Below, piece after piece: positions 44,515 through 54,391 of a DNA stretch of 64,000 bases (positions are counted from its first letter, which is position 1; each line of letters opens with the position of its first letter). The notes below the pieces were generated by a model. It was not told where the DNA came from. It did not search any database and worked only from the letters and a program-made list of their open reading frames with translations. This DNA comes from a virus. The position numbers and the translations under genes were made by a program. Location of the stretch: positions 1-64,000 of IMG/VR virus record IMGVR_UViG_3300050123_000043; one strand, 5' to 3'.

Positions 44515-47500
44515 GTGGCAAATCGTTCTAAAAGTATATCACAGACAATAAAGGGTATGATCTGGGACCTGCATCCAATGCACTTCTCAGACGGCATGTA
44601 TGCTTTTGCTCAGAATGCTGTTGTAGAGGGTATTGATGGTAATGGTTTTCCGGTTTTGCAGAACGAACCAAGTAATACGCTTGGTGTCAATTTTCCTTCC
44701 GGCTCTACTGTAGTAGGGTTTACTGTTGTTCCCGAACAAAGTCGTATTATTTGGATGTTAGCCTTTCCTGAAACAGGAATGTCTGAAATAGGAGAAACCC
44801 TAAATCCTGATATTTGTCGTCAGTTTGCTAAGAACGCCCTGGGAAGCTGTGATGATTGCTCTTTGAATTTATTGGAAACAACTCCTTTGGAAAGCGGTCC
44901 ACAAACCCCTTGTGCTAATTATACTACAATACAACCAGACGCATGTCTTAATTTTACTACTGCATTTCCTGTAACATCCAGTACATATAGGTTAACAGAC
45001 TGTACTTTACAATTGGTGTTTACTGATGCTAATAATGCAAGAAGATATTTGGAATTTAATTACGTAAATGATGATCCTACGCAAGGATTGGTTATAAGAA
45101 ACATTTTTTATCAAATAATTGGTTTTGCAAACCCTCCTTGTGATAATCCTATATATGGTCCTAATTTAGATTGTAATGCTTTAAACATACAGCCTAATTT
45201 TGAAACACCTTGTATTCAGTTTGACGGTTTAACGGGGGGAGGATCTAACCTGGCCGGGGTATATCAGTTCTTTATTGCAATGTCTGATATTAACGGAGTT
45301 ACCCTTTCTTCTTATTTATCGGCTACAAACCCAATACCTATTTTTACTAAGGCGGTTACTGTTGCTACAAATTATCCTACAGACCGGTCAATAAAGTTGA
45401 CGATTGAGAATTTGGACCCAACTGGAGCATTTCAATATTATACTCTTGCTGTTGCAAAAACTATTGATGGAGTAACTTCATTCTTTTTAGTGGGGAACTT
45501 CCCTGTTACTCAAACACTATATACCTACACAGGAAACAACCCATCTGAAATACCTTTAACAGCAGAGGTTATTTTTGCTTTATACCCATATTATGAAACT
45601 GCTGGAACAGTAGGGCAATCAAATGGTATATTGTTTTTTGGAAATGTTAAAGAATATCCTAGACCAAATCTTCAAAGGGTTGCAAATGAAATTATCCTTC
45701 AATGGCAAACAATTGCCATACCTGAAGAAGTTTATTATGACCCAAACAACGTTGTAGAGTTTAGGAGTGCCATGAGAGATGAGGTTTACCCTTATGGTAT
45801 TCAATTTATCTGGGCGTGGGGTGATGAATCAAACGCATATCATATACCGGGTCGTGTAGCAATAGCTTCTGATTTGGAAATAATAACTAATGATGACGTT
45901 GTATCCCCAGATAATTGTTCAGGAACCCCTTTAGATCAAAGATGGCAGGTATATAATACGGCTACTATTTTAGGTGGAGATCTTTCTATTTATAATGGTT
46001 GTATAGAATCTTGTTATCAATATGGAGATTTCTCTTATTGGGAATCAACCGAAACTTATCCAAACCTTCCTTTAATTTGGGGAGAACTTTGTGGTTTCCC
46101 TATTCGTCATCATAAATTTCCTGATTCATTAGTTACCCATATTCATAATCGTCAGAACGGGACTGTTGATGCATCTGGGGCAACTTTTCATCAGAATAAT
46201 ATTGTATATCCTATTGGGGTTAAGGTAGATCATGATAGTGTTAGAGCGGCAATAGCAAACGCGGTTACCCTGGGGTTAATAACGGCTACTGATGCTGCAA
46301 ATATAGTCGGTTACAGAATTTTGAGGGGGAACAGGGTTGGTAATAAATCGGTAATTGCAAAAGGTTTACTATATGATGTTAACCAATATCAAAGAGTTGA
46401 TATGGGGAATGGTAATAATTCTGTTGTTGACCTGGAACCTATTTTCTTTGCTAATTATCCATATAATGATTTAAGGTCAAATCCTTTTTTGACAAATAAC
46501 TTTGAGAACTATGCGTTAAATAATATACCAGAGGGTCCTGATTTACCTTTTACCTTTTCTAATAGATACACCTTCCATTCCCCTGACACTCATTTTAATC
46601 AACCTGGGCTTGGTACAGAGTTAAAATTGGAGACTGTAGAATACGGACAGTCACAAGGATTTTATAATAAATGTCAAAAACAACCTAAAGAAAAATTATT
46701 ATCTGAGTTTTCTTATGGTCTTGCTTTTACTGGCGGTACCGCTCTTGCGATAGCGAAATTGGCTCCTCCAAGAACCTCTTCATATACGGTAAAAGGAACT
46801 ATTGAAACAACAGGTACTATACCAGAGATGCAGTTTGCAGATGGTACTTCTTCTACCACCCTTCCATCAACTCCGGCAGATTATGATTTAATGGCAAAAC
46901 ATTTACCTCTTGCTGATAATACAATTTTGGATAGAGGGTTTGGTACTAAAACATATGATCCGTTAATTGCCGATGAGTATACTATTGTAAATACACCTTC
47001 TGCTGTGTTTCAAAATCTTAGCCCAACTGCGGCAGATGCTATTGGACAGGGTTCAGATAACCCTGATATGGCTGCTCTTGGGGTATTTGCTTCTGCACTG
47101 GGTATTATAGGTTTATTAGGAGGATTAGTATTTATACTTAGTCAGATATTATCTGAAATGACTGTGATACTTGATCTTATAGATGCTCTTGTTCCTTATA
47201 AAGATTGGGCGATTCAATATAATTCGATTGGAAAATATAATGAATATACAACAGTCGCAAACGATAATGGAGTTAAAAGAAGAGTTATTTCAGCTTGGGA
47301 TTATTTAGATGATACAAATCAATTTGTAAATGAACCAGTAGATCCAATAACAGGATTATTTGATGCTATTAAATTTAATAACCTATATAGAGAAGACTCT
47401 GTTTATTTAAAATACGCAGGAGACGCTTTTCCAGATGCGGGAACATCTTCTGGAATTGTAGATACAAGTAGGACGAGATTATCTGATTTCCCTTTTAATT

Positions 47501-49584
47501 GTACACTAAATGTTCCAAAGTATGAACCAATTTCTTCTTATTATGCGTCTATTAAAAATTATATTCCCGATCAATATGGGACGATTTATAATATTCAATA
47601 TTTAAGAACAGGTTCTTGTGCGTTCGATATGAATGTTCCGAATAGTTTATGTCGCGGAGTGTATGGTGGGGATACTTTTATAAGTAGATTTGCGCTTAAA
47701 ATAAAAGTTCCTTATTTTTTATCAACTGCTTTTGAGCTTCCTGATGGAACAGATTTTGATTATTCTCAGATAACAAATCTTGCTTATCCAAGATATTATT
47801 TTAATAATACACCAACCGTAGGATCTGGTATAGCTGGTTTATCTATTGCTACTTTTACAAGTATTATTTCCAGTATAGCGTCTATTTATGAAGCATTAGG
47901 AGGCCCAAGTAGTATAAGAGATTGTGCAAGTTCGAATTTATTTGAACAGATTGGATATATTTATCTATATCATTATGGTATTCCATTCTTTTTTGCTGAA
48001 TCCGATTATGATGTTGATTATAGATATGCGATAGATAATTTAGCAGGGGACTTTTACCCTCATCAGGGAGATCTTGATTTTTGGTTACAGGAAATAAACG
48101 TTCCTATAACTGAACCAAATCAGTATCATTATAATAATACTTATTCTAAACAGAATACAGAAACTTCAATTGCCATAGACGCTCCTAACTTTATGCCTGG
48201 TAGAGCGTGTACTGTGAATTTTCCAAATAGAATTATTTCATCGGATAATCAAAATTGGTTTACATTTCCGGCAAATGATTTCTTTGATAATCCTTTAACC
48301 GATGGTACTATTATTTCCATAGACGGTATAGAAAACCAAACAGTGCTTGTTCGTAGTTTAAATAAAACAAGTATTTTTAAATCAATTTTAAGAACAGTAG
48401 TAGATGGGCAGACGGTCCAGATTGGAAACGGGGGAGTATTCGCCAACCCTCCACAAGACTTTGGTACAACAACGCTAGGTTATATTGGAACTCAAAACAG
48501 AGGAATCTTACATACTGAATATGGTCATATTTGGGCAGATGCAAAAAGAGGCCAGGTATTTAATATGGCAACTGGAGCATCAGGGGTAGATGAAATTTCT
48601 AAAGATGGAATGAAAAACTGGTTTAAAGAGAATTTACCGTTTCGTTTGCTTAGAGACTTCGCTAACATGCCTGAAACCGATATAGATAATAACTTTGTAG
48701 GAGTCGGATTAATTTATTCTTTTGATAAAAGAAATAATAAATTCGCAATGACAAAGCGTGATTGGAGTGTTACTAATCCAAATGTATTCTATGATTCTAC
48801 CTTAAAACAATTTTATATTTTATCAGGTAATACCCACATACCGGTAGCGTTAGGAGATCCAAAATTCTTTAAGGACTGTTCGTGGACGGTCTCTTATAAC
48901 TTCTTTACTAAGTCTTGGGTATCGTTCCATTCATATAAACCAGATTACTATATTGACTTTATTGACTTCTTTAGTTCAGGTATAAACACACCTACCGGTA
49001 GCAGTTATTGGATACATGATTTATTTAATGGAAGTTACCAGGTGTTTTATGGAAAACTGTTTCCTTTTATTGTGGAACCTGTGGCTAAGTTTGAAGAACA
49101 ACTGAAAATGCTTGGTAGCCAAGAGTTTGATACAGAAGTGAGACGTTATTCAAATGAATTTGATTATACACTTAAAAAGGACATTCCTGGATTCAATAAA
49201 GCTATTGTATATAATGATTTTTATAATAGTGGTTTAAACCACTTAGTAAAGGTAGATAAAAACGACTTTAGTAAATCAGGATCATATCCGATAAAAGGAT
49301 TTAATCACTGGGATATTGAAGTTGCTGCCGCAAATTATAAATGGAGATTTAACCAGTTTTATGCTTTAAATAAAGATAACACCGAAATTCCATTCTGGCT
49401 ATATGCTGGCAATAATGAAGAAAAGACATTAAATCATTTAGCGTTTAACTATCTTAAAAACGATTATGATCTTTCCCGGTTAAGAGGACAGTGGTTTAAG
49501 ACAAGACTTATAAATGATTCATTGAGTAATTATAAGATCATTTTTAAATTTAATAAAAACGATCAAACCTTACAATTTAGATAA
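44515..49584 (+). CDS. Large tail (muzzle/stabilisation-like) protein, 1689 residues
   Basis: GTG start (44515), the only reasonable start before ANRSKSISQTIKGMIWDLHPMHFSDGMYAFAQNAVVEG. Its N-terminal 100 residues follow the conserved opening of crAss-like tail-stabilisation/muzzle proteins. The rest is beta-rich with repeated YNxT-like strands, one hydrophobic stretch near residue 860-880 (ALGIIGLLGGLVFILSQIL) that could be a membrane-active or packing segment, and a C-terminal block TDIDNNFVGVGLIYSFDKRNNKFAMTKRDW. Largest complete virion protein here. Confidence 0.75.
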   Translation: MANRSKSISQTIKGMIWDLHPMHFSDGMYAFAQNAVVEGIDGNGFPVLQNEPSNTLGVNFPSGSTVVGFTVVPEQSRIIWMLAFPETGMSEIGETLNPDICRQFAKNALGSCDDCSLNLLETTPLESGPQTPCANYTTIQPDACLNFTTAFPVTSSTYRLTDCTLQLVFTDANNARRYLEFNYVNDDPTQGLVIRNIFYQIIGFANPPCDNPIYGPNLDCNALNIQPNFETPCIQFDGLTGGGSNLAGVYQFFIAMSDINGVTLSSYLSATNPIPIFTKAVTVATNYPTDRSIKLTIENLDPTGAFQYYTLAVAKTIDGVTSFFLVGNFPVTQTLYTYTGNNPSEIPLTAEVIFALYPYYETAGTVGQSNGILFFGNVKEYPRPNLQRVANEIILQWQTIAIPEEVYYDPNNVVEFRSAMRDEVYPYGIQFIWAWGDESNAYHIPGRVAIASDLEIITNDDVVSPDNCSGTPLDQRWQVYNTATILGGDLSIYNGCIESCYQYGDFSYWESTETYPNLPLIWGELCGFPIRHHKFPDSLVTHIHNRQNGTVDASGATFHQNNIVYPIGVKVDHDSVRAAIANAVTLGLITATDAANIVGYRILRGNRVGNKSVIAKGLLYDVNQYQRVDMGNGNNSVVDLEPIFFANYPYNDLRSNPFLTNNFENYALNNIPEGPDLPFTFSNRYTFHSPDTHFNQPGLGTELKLETVEYGQSQGFYNKCQKQPKEKLLSEFSYGLAFTGGTALAIAKLAPPRTSSYTVKGTIETTGTIPEMQFADGTSSTTLPSTPADYDLMAKHLPLADNTILDRGFGTKTYDPLIADEYTIVNTPSAVFQNLSPTAADAIGQGSDNPDMAALGVFASALGIIGLLGGLVFILSQILSEMTVILDLIDALVPYKDWAIQYNSIGKYNEYTTVANDNGVKRRVISAWDYLDDTNQFVNEPVDPITGLFDAIKFNNLYREDSVYLKYAGDAFPDAGTSSGIVDTSRTRLSDFPFNCTLNVPKYEPISSYYASIKNYIPDQYGTIYNIQYLRTGSCAFDMNVPNSLCRGVYGGDTFISRFALKIKVPYFLSTAFELPDGTDFDYSQITNLAYPRYYFNNTPTVGSGIAGLSIATFTSIISSIASIYEALGGPSSIRDCASSNLFEQIGYIYLYHYGIPFFFAESDYDVDYRYAIDNLAGDFYPHQGDLDFWLQEINVPITEPNQYHYNNTYSKQNTETSIAIDAPNFMPGRACTVNFPNRIISSDNQNWFTFPANDFFDNPLTDGTIISIDGIENQTVLVRSLNKTSIFKSILRTVVDGQTVQIGNGGVFANPPQDFGTTTLGYIGTQNRGILHTEYGHIWADAKRGQVFNMATGASGVDEISKDGMKNWFKENLPFRLLRDFANMPETDIDNNFVGVGLIYSFDKRNNKFAMTKRDWSVTNPNVFYDSTLKQFYILSGNTHIPVALGDPKFFKDCSWTVSYNFFTKSWVSFHSYKPDYYIDFIDFFSSGINTPTGSSYWIHDLFNGSYQVFYGKLFPFIVEPVAKFEEQLKMLGSQEFDTEVRRYSNEFDYTLKKDIPGFNKAIVYNDFYNSGLNHLVKVDKNDFSKSGSYPIKGFNHWDIEVAAANYKWRFNQFYALNKDNTEIPFWLYAGNNEEKTLNHLAFNYLKNDYDLSRLRGQWFKTRLINDSLSNYKIIFKFNKNDQTLQFR

Positions 49585-49585
49585 G

Positions 49586-50665
49586 ATGCCAGATACTAGC
49601 GGAACAAATTATAGTTTTTTAAATGATTATATTTCTAAAATAATTGGAGACTCTGATAAAGTTGACAACAATGTTTCAGAAGAGGATGATGATCATTTTT
49701 ATGATGTTCCTGATGAGGATGACACCTCTGATGAGAATAATGATATTCAGTATAGTATGAATTCTAATGAGGATGACAATTCTGATGAAGGCGCAAGATT
49801 AGCTAATGATTATCTTCATGAAACTGGTGATCCGGATACTACCGATAGTGACTATGACACTGAAGATGATACTGATCAGGATTCTATTTATGGGCAAGGC
49901 GATACGGGAAGTTATTCTGATAGTGCTCCTTCAAACCCTGACTATTCATACGTTAGTAGAAATGAAGATCCTGAAAACAGCGATTTAGGCTCTAAGATAG
50001 CGTCTAAAGAAAGTCAAGGGAAATATGCAGCGTTTAATTCAGCCGGTGGTGGGGCAGGGGCCGTTGGTAAGTATCAGTTTAGATGGAATATTTGGAAAGA
50101 TTCTATCCAAAAGGTAACCGGAGTAAAAAGTAAAGATGAGTTTTTAAATAACCCTAAAGCCCAGGAAAAATATTACGGTTGGTATGAAAAGAATTATTTA
50201 ATACCTGTTGCAAGGAAGTTACAACCTTATAATAAGAAAGGATTATCTGAAGACCAGATGGCTGAATTAGTTCATTTTAGAGGTGAAGACGGTGCCAAGA
50301 AGTATTTACAAGGAACTGCTTCAGATAAGCCAGAGAGGTATAATATGTCAACCTCCAAGTACATAGCTACTAAGCAACATGGTGGTGGGGGTGGAGGAGG
50401 AATGGGGGGAGGAGGCGGTGGACACGCAGGAGGTGGGGGAGGAATGGGCGTAGCAATGAGTGCTTCGGCTCAACATACTGGTTTAAACAATCCATCCTTT
50501 GATCATATGCTGTTTCCAATGCATGGTGAAAATGAATTTAGGGGATTGGATGATGGATCAGAAGTATACTTGGAGGATGAGTATGGGAAGAAGAAAAAGC
50601 TGAAAGGAAAGCATCATAAAACAACGATGAGAGGTCACGTATTTGAAACTCGTTTAAATAGATAA
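49586..50665 (+). CDS. Virion-associated lysozyme-like (transglycosylase) protein
   Basis: 359 residues in three parts: a very acidic N-terminus (1-130, many D/E), a lysozyme-fold segment (SKIASKESQGKYAAFNSAGGGAGAVGKYQFRWNIWKDSIQKVTGVKSKDEFLNNPKAQEKYYGWYEKN, with E in SKESQG as candidate catalytic acid and GKYQF as the family signature), and a Gly-rich linker (GGGGGGGMGGGGGGH) before a basic tail. Probably ejected to open the peptidoglycan during infection. Confidence 0.78.
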   Translation: MPDTSGTNYSFLNDYISKIIGDSDKVDNNVSEEDDDHFYDVPDEDDTSDENNDIQYSMNSNEDDNSDEGARLANDYLHETGDPDTTDSDYDTEDDTDQDSIYGQGDTGSYSDSAPSNPDYSYVSRNEDPENSDLGSKIASKESQGKYAAFNSAGGGAGAVGKYQFRWNIWKDSIQKVTGVKSKDEFLNNPKAQEKYYGWYEKNYLIPVARKLQPYNKKGLSEDQMAELVHFRGEDGAKKYLQGTASDKPERYNMSTSKYIATKQHGGGGGGGMGGGGGGHAGGGGGMGVAMSASAQHTGLNNPSFDHMLFPMHGENEFRGLDDGSEVYLEDEYGKKKKLKGKHHKTTMRGHVFETRLNR

Positions 50666-50667
50666 TT

Positions 50668-52149
50668 ATGGCAAAGAAATGGAAACGTCAAACAGGCGGT
50701 AATAAAAGAGATGTACATTTTATAAAAATGAGCATATCTCAGGCACAACAGGGGGGTTTTGTACCTAAAGAAGATCCTAATAATCCAGGGTTTGATCTGC
50801 AAGGTAATCCTATTACCCGTTCTTCTCAAGATTATCCAGAATTAGAACAAAATCCAGATGCCAATATAGATGTTACAGGTAATCTTGCAGCACAACAAAG
50901 ACAACAAAGACAACAGCAGGGGAATGCTCCTAATCAGCCTCCTAAAAAAATAGCTTTTCTTGATAGTCCTCAAGGTAAGACCCTTAATCAAGGTATTAGA
51001 GGAATTACTGATGTGTCTAATTCTATTCAAAATAACAAATTACAACATCAGGAAAAACTTCAGTTAAATGAAAGCATGACTCCTAGATTCATGCCTAATC
51101 CTAACTCCCAGGGGGCTAATAACGCTCCTGCCTATACGAAGTATGGTGGGGAAATGAAGATGGGAGGTCCGATTTCACACGGTTCACCAATAGGGGTTGT
51201 TGATTCTAATTCAGGCGGTCCTGGACTAGATGAATCAATGTACGAAGGTATTAATCATGATAGTTTTTATGGACAGGATATGATTTATAGTGGAGAAATG
51301 CCAAGATACCGGGCAGGTGGTACTGTTTCTGCTGATAAAGCTAAAGAAATCCTTCGTGACGGTACAGCCCAGGGACATCCTTTGACTGATAAACAGAAAA
51401 GATATTTTGGATGGATTGCGGGTGGTTCTAAACAAGCAGGTGGATATTACGCTCAAAACGGAACTCAGGCACCGCCTCCAGCAAATGTCCCAGGAGGACA
51501 AGACGTTGTTGATCCTTCTAAACTTACTGATGAATATTATATTCAAAATCAACTACTTCAACAGGATAAAGAGATGCTTAATAATAAATTAAAAGCAAAA
51601 AATCCTCAAGGATACGCTAAATATTTTTCAGGAATGCAAGCCTCTGAAAAAGCGGGTCATAGTCGTGAAGATTATGTTCAAGGTTCTGATTACAATGATT
51701 ATTTATCCCCTGAAGAGGTAAAAAGCGCATTTCCTAATCCTAATGATTATAATAAATATATTAATAGTTTAAAGTCTGTAAATAGTTTCAATGTACAACA
51801 GGGACAAAAACCCCTGTATGGTAATATTGAAGGTGAACAACAAGATCCCACTAAGATTAATTATGGAAGAAGGGCTGCAAGTGTTCAAACCTCTCATCAA
51901 TATGCTCAAAAGATTGGAAATTATAATAGAGATTATAAATATAATCCTCAAACACAAGGGGTTGATATTAGCGAAAGCGGTGATCTTTCTAAAAGACCTT
52001 CACAGTTTAAACCTATACAGCAACCTCAGCAACAGCAACAAGTTGCATCAAGACAAACCGGAGGATACTCTGTTGGAGATGAAGTTGAATTAAGTGCTCA
52101 GGAAATTAAGGAGTTGAAGAAACAAGGATACAAAATAGAAAACATATAA
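50668..52149 (+). CDS. Gln/Gly-rich internal virion protein, 493 residues
   Basis: Low-complexity Gln/Asn-rich chain with short ordered motifs. VSADKAKEILRDGTAQGHPLTDKQKRYFGWIAGG (about residue 220) is a block shared by many Bacteroidota phage virion proteins. Repeated RQTGG/KQAGG elements recur, the last before the C-terminal YSVGDEVELSAQEIKELKKQGYKIENI. Shares GG-rich signatures with the gene at 54392, suggesting related cargo-type proteins. Confidence 0.62.
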   Translation: MAKKWKRQTGGNKRDVHFIKMSISQAQQGGFVPKEDPNNPGFDLQGNPITRSSQDYPELEQNPDANIDVTGNLAAQQRQQRQQQGNAPNQPPKKIAFLDSPQGKTLNQGIRGITDVSNSIQNNKLQHQEKLQLNESMTPRFMPNPNSQGANNAPAYTKYGGEMKMGGPISHGSPIGVVDSNSGGPGLDESMYEGINHDSFYGQDMIYSGEMPRYRAGGTVSADKAKEILRDGTAQGHPLTDKQKRYFGWIAGGSKQAGGYYAQNGTQAPPPANVPGGQDVVDPSKLTDEYYIQNQLLQQDKEMLNNKLKAKNPQGYAKYFSGMQASEKAGHSREDYVQGSDYNDYLSPEEVKSAFPNPNDYNKYINSLKSVNSFNVQQGQKPLYGNIEGEQQDPTKINYGRRAASVQTSHQYAQKIGNYNRDYKYNPQTQGVDISESGDLSKRPSQFKPIQQPQQQQQVASRQTGGYSVGDEVELSAQEIKELKKQGYKIENI

Positions 52150-52153
52150 CATA

Positions 52154-52558
52154 ATGAAAAAACAAAAAACCATAATAGAAATTGTTCCTTTAAATAAACA
52201 ACGTTATGAAACTTTGGGGGATTATTTTTATGATAAACAAGGTGTTAGACATTTTAAAATAACAGATACTGGCAATGAATTCTATAATGATCTAATTCTT
52301 GTGCATGAATTAATCGAAGAAATTCTTACAAGAGCAAAAGGTATAAGCGAGAAGACAATTTTAAGACATGACTTGGAATTTGAGAAACTTTTGAAAGACG
52401 GAAAAGTTGGTCCAGATGAAGAACCAGGAGAACATAAAAATTCTCCTTATAGACAAGAACATTTATTAGCAGAAATTGTTGAGAAGTTAATGTTGAATCA
52501 TTTGAATAGAGAAACATTTAAAGAGTATAACAGCAAACTTTATAAAATATTTGAATAA
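52154..52558 (+). CDS. Conserved phage protein with HELIE motif
   Basis: 134 residues: VHELIEEILTRAKGISEKTILRHDLEFEKL, later DEEPGEHKNSPYRQEHLLAEIVEKLML. The HExxE...F(D/E)...EPG...PY..EH..AE pattern is common in uncharacterised phage proteins and could bind metal (His, Glu, His). Overlaps the ATP-grasp gene start by 1 base. Confidence 0.62.
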   Translation: MKKQKTIIEIVPLNKQRYETLGDYFYDKQGVRHFKITDTGNEFYNDLILVHELIEEILTRAKGISEKTILRHDLEFEKLLKDGKVGPDEEPGEHKNSPYRQEHLLAEIVEKLMLNHLNRETFKEYNSKLYKIFE

Positions 52559-53847
52559 TGGGAACAGTTGAAATGATACCAGAGGGACTTAAAATTGACT
52601 TAAAAGAAAAAGTTGCTTTGGTTTATGACAATGGCTTGTTTGTGGAAATTGCTAAAACCCTTTCAAAGTCTTTTAAGAAAGTTTATTATTATATGCCCTG
52701 GAAGAACGGTTTCCCAAAATCAAATCAATATATAGTTGGTCAAGGTATTGAAGGGATAGAAAGAATTCATGACTTTTGGGATTATGTTGATAAAGCAGAT
52801 ATTTTTATTTTTCCTGATATTTACGATGGGGATCTTCAATTGGAGTTAGTAAGACAAGGTAAGAATGTATGGGGTGGTAGAAAGGGAGAAGACATGGAGC
52901 TTTATAGAGATCGTATGAAACGTTATATGAAAAGTGTTGGACTTTATGTAACTCCCTGGGTTTCTATAAAAGGTCTTACTAATTTAAGAGAATATTTAAA
53001 AGACAACCCTGATGTTTGGATAAAACAAAATGTAACGAGAGGGGATTTTGAAACAGCCCAGTCTAAATCATATGAAGAATTCGAACCTGTTCTTGATGAA
53101 TGGGAACACATGTTGGGAAAGGTAAAGGAGAATAAAGTATTTATTGTAGAAAAGAATTTAGAAGCTGTGGAAACAGGTCTTGACTGTTATACAATAGATG
53201 GGCAATATCCGAGTCAGACGTTATGTGGTATAGAAGTAAAAGATTTAGGTTATGTTGGCAAAGTTATGCCGTATGATGAAATCTCTGATAAGATTACGGA
53301 TTTTAATGATAAAATTATTGGTGCATTTAAAGCTTATAATTACAGAGGGTTTTTTAGTACTGAAATAAGAGTTAGCGAAAACAAACCCCCTTATATGGTT
53401 GACTTTTGTGCTCGTGCGGGTTCTCCTCCAAGTGAACTTTATCAGCTTATGTATAAAAATCTTGCTGAAATTATTTGGTACGGTGCTCAAGGTTTTATGA
53501 TTGATCCTATTGTTAAACACGCTTATGGCGTTGAGGCTCTTATTCATTCTTCCTGGGCAGATAAGAACTGGCAGAAAATTACTTTTCCACCGGAATATAG
53601 AAACAATATTAAATTAAGAAATGCTTGCGTTATTGATGGATGTTATTATGCGGTTCCGCAATCTGTGGGTCTTCCTGAGATTGGTGCCGTTGTTGGGGAA
53701 GGGGATACTATGGAAGAGGCTATTGAGCAGGTTAAGAAAATTGCTCAGACTATTTCTGGTCATTACGTAGAAATAAAAATTGAATCAATAGATAAAGCAC
53801 TTGAACAGTTTAATGAATTAAAAAAGTTTGATATTAAAATTATATAA
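52558..53847 (+). CDS. ATP-grasp ligase-like enzyme
   Basis: 429 residues resembling PurD/carbamoyl-phosphate-type ATP-grasp enzymes: lid region VWIKQNVTRGDFET, ATP-binding VFIVEKNLEAVETGLDCYTIDG (ExxxxG-type), and metal site FFSTEIRVSENKPPYMVDFCARAGSPP (E...D/N...R). Such enzymes join a carboxylate to an amine or thiol. A ligase within a virion module is unusual; peptide tagging or a cell-wall/nucleotide precursor reaction are possibilities. Coupled to the HELIE gene. Confidence 0.78.
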   Translation: MGTVEMIPEGLKIDLKEKVALVYDNGLFVEIAKTLSKSFKKVYYYMPWKNGFPKSNQYIVGQGIEGIERIHDFWDYVDKADIFIFPDIYDGDLQLELVRQGKNVWGGRKGEDMELYRDRMKRYMKSVGLYVTPWVSIKGLTNLREYLKDNPDVWIKQNVTRGDFETAQSKSYEEFEPVLDEWEHMLGKVKENKVFIVEKNLEAVETGLDCYTIDGQYPSQTLCGIEVKDLGYVGKVMPYDEISDKITDFNDKIIGAFKAYNYRGFFSTEIRVSENKPPYMVDFCARAGSPPSELYQLMYKNLAEIIWYGAQGFMIDPIVKHAYGVEALIHSSWADKNWQKITFPPEYRNNIKLRNACVIDGCYYAVPQSVGLPEIGAVVGEGDTMEEAIEQVKKIAQTISGHYVEIKIESIDKALEQFNELKKFDIKII

Positions 53848-53888
53848 TATGCAATAAATTTGTTATATTGTGACAAACTTTAAATATT

Positions 53889-54389
53889 ATGGGTAAAACT
53901 AAAAATACAACAGTTAAATGTAAAGAATGTAATAAAAAGTTTAGAAAACATTCTTGGACTAATCAAAGATTTTGTTCTCAACGTTGTTATTTTAAATATA
54001 TTAAAAAGAAAAAAAGAGTTGTTACTAATTGTGAAGTTTGTAATAAAGAATTAAGTCTTCATCGTTCTTTGATTAAGAGAAATAATTTGAATTATTGTAG
54101 CAGAGAATGTTATGACAATAGAAGAAAAGAAAATCTTAAAAGATTAAAAAGAGGAACAAAATATTATGATGATTTATTATCACTTTCTAAATGTAAATGT
54201 GGGGAGAATAAAAAATATTTATTACAAATACATCATGTAAATGGTAACCATAATGATAATTCTCCTATAAATTTAGAAATAGTTTGTGGGAATTGTCATA
54301 TAAAAAAACATTTAAAGAAAAATAAAAATAATGAGTGGTGTTATCATCCTAAATCATTAACTCCTTTAAAAGAGTTAAAAAATGTATAA
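53889..54389 (+). CDS. HNH endonuclease (homing-type)
   Basis: 166 residues with two N-terminal zinc knuckles (CKECNKKFRKHSWTNQRFCSQRC and CEVCNKELSLHRS...YCSREC) and a C-terminal HNH core: KYLLQIHHVNGNHNDNSPINLEIVCGNCHIKKH. All expected His/Asn residues are present. A promoter-like TTTG...TAAATTTG (53827-53862) precedes it. More AT-rich than its neighbours; a mobile insertion between virion genes. Confidence 0.85.
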   Translation: MGKTKNTTVKCKECNKKFRKHSWTNQRFCSQRCYFKYIKKKKRVVTNCEVCNKELSLHRSLIKRNNLNYCSRECYDNRRKENLKRLKRGTKYYDDLLSLSKCKCGENKKYLLQIHHVNGNHNDNSPINLEIVCGNCHIKKHLKKNKNNEWCYHPKSLTPLKELKNV

Positions 54390-54391
54390 TC

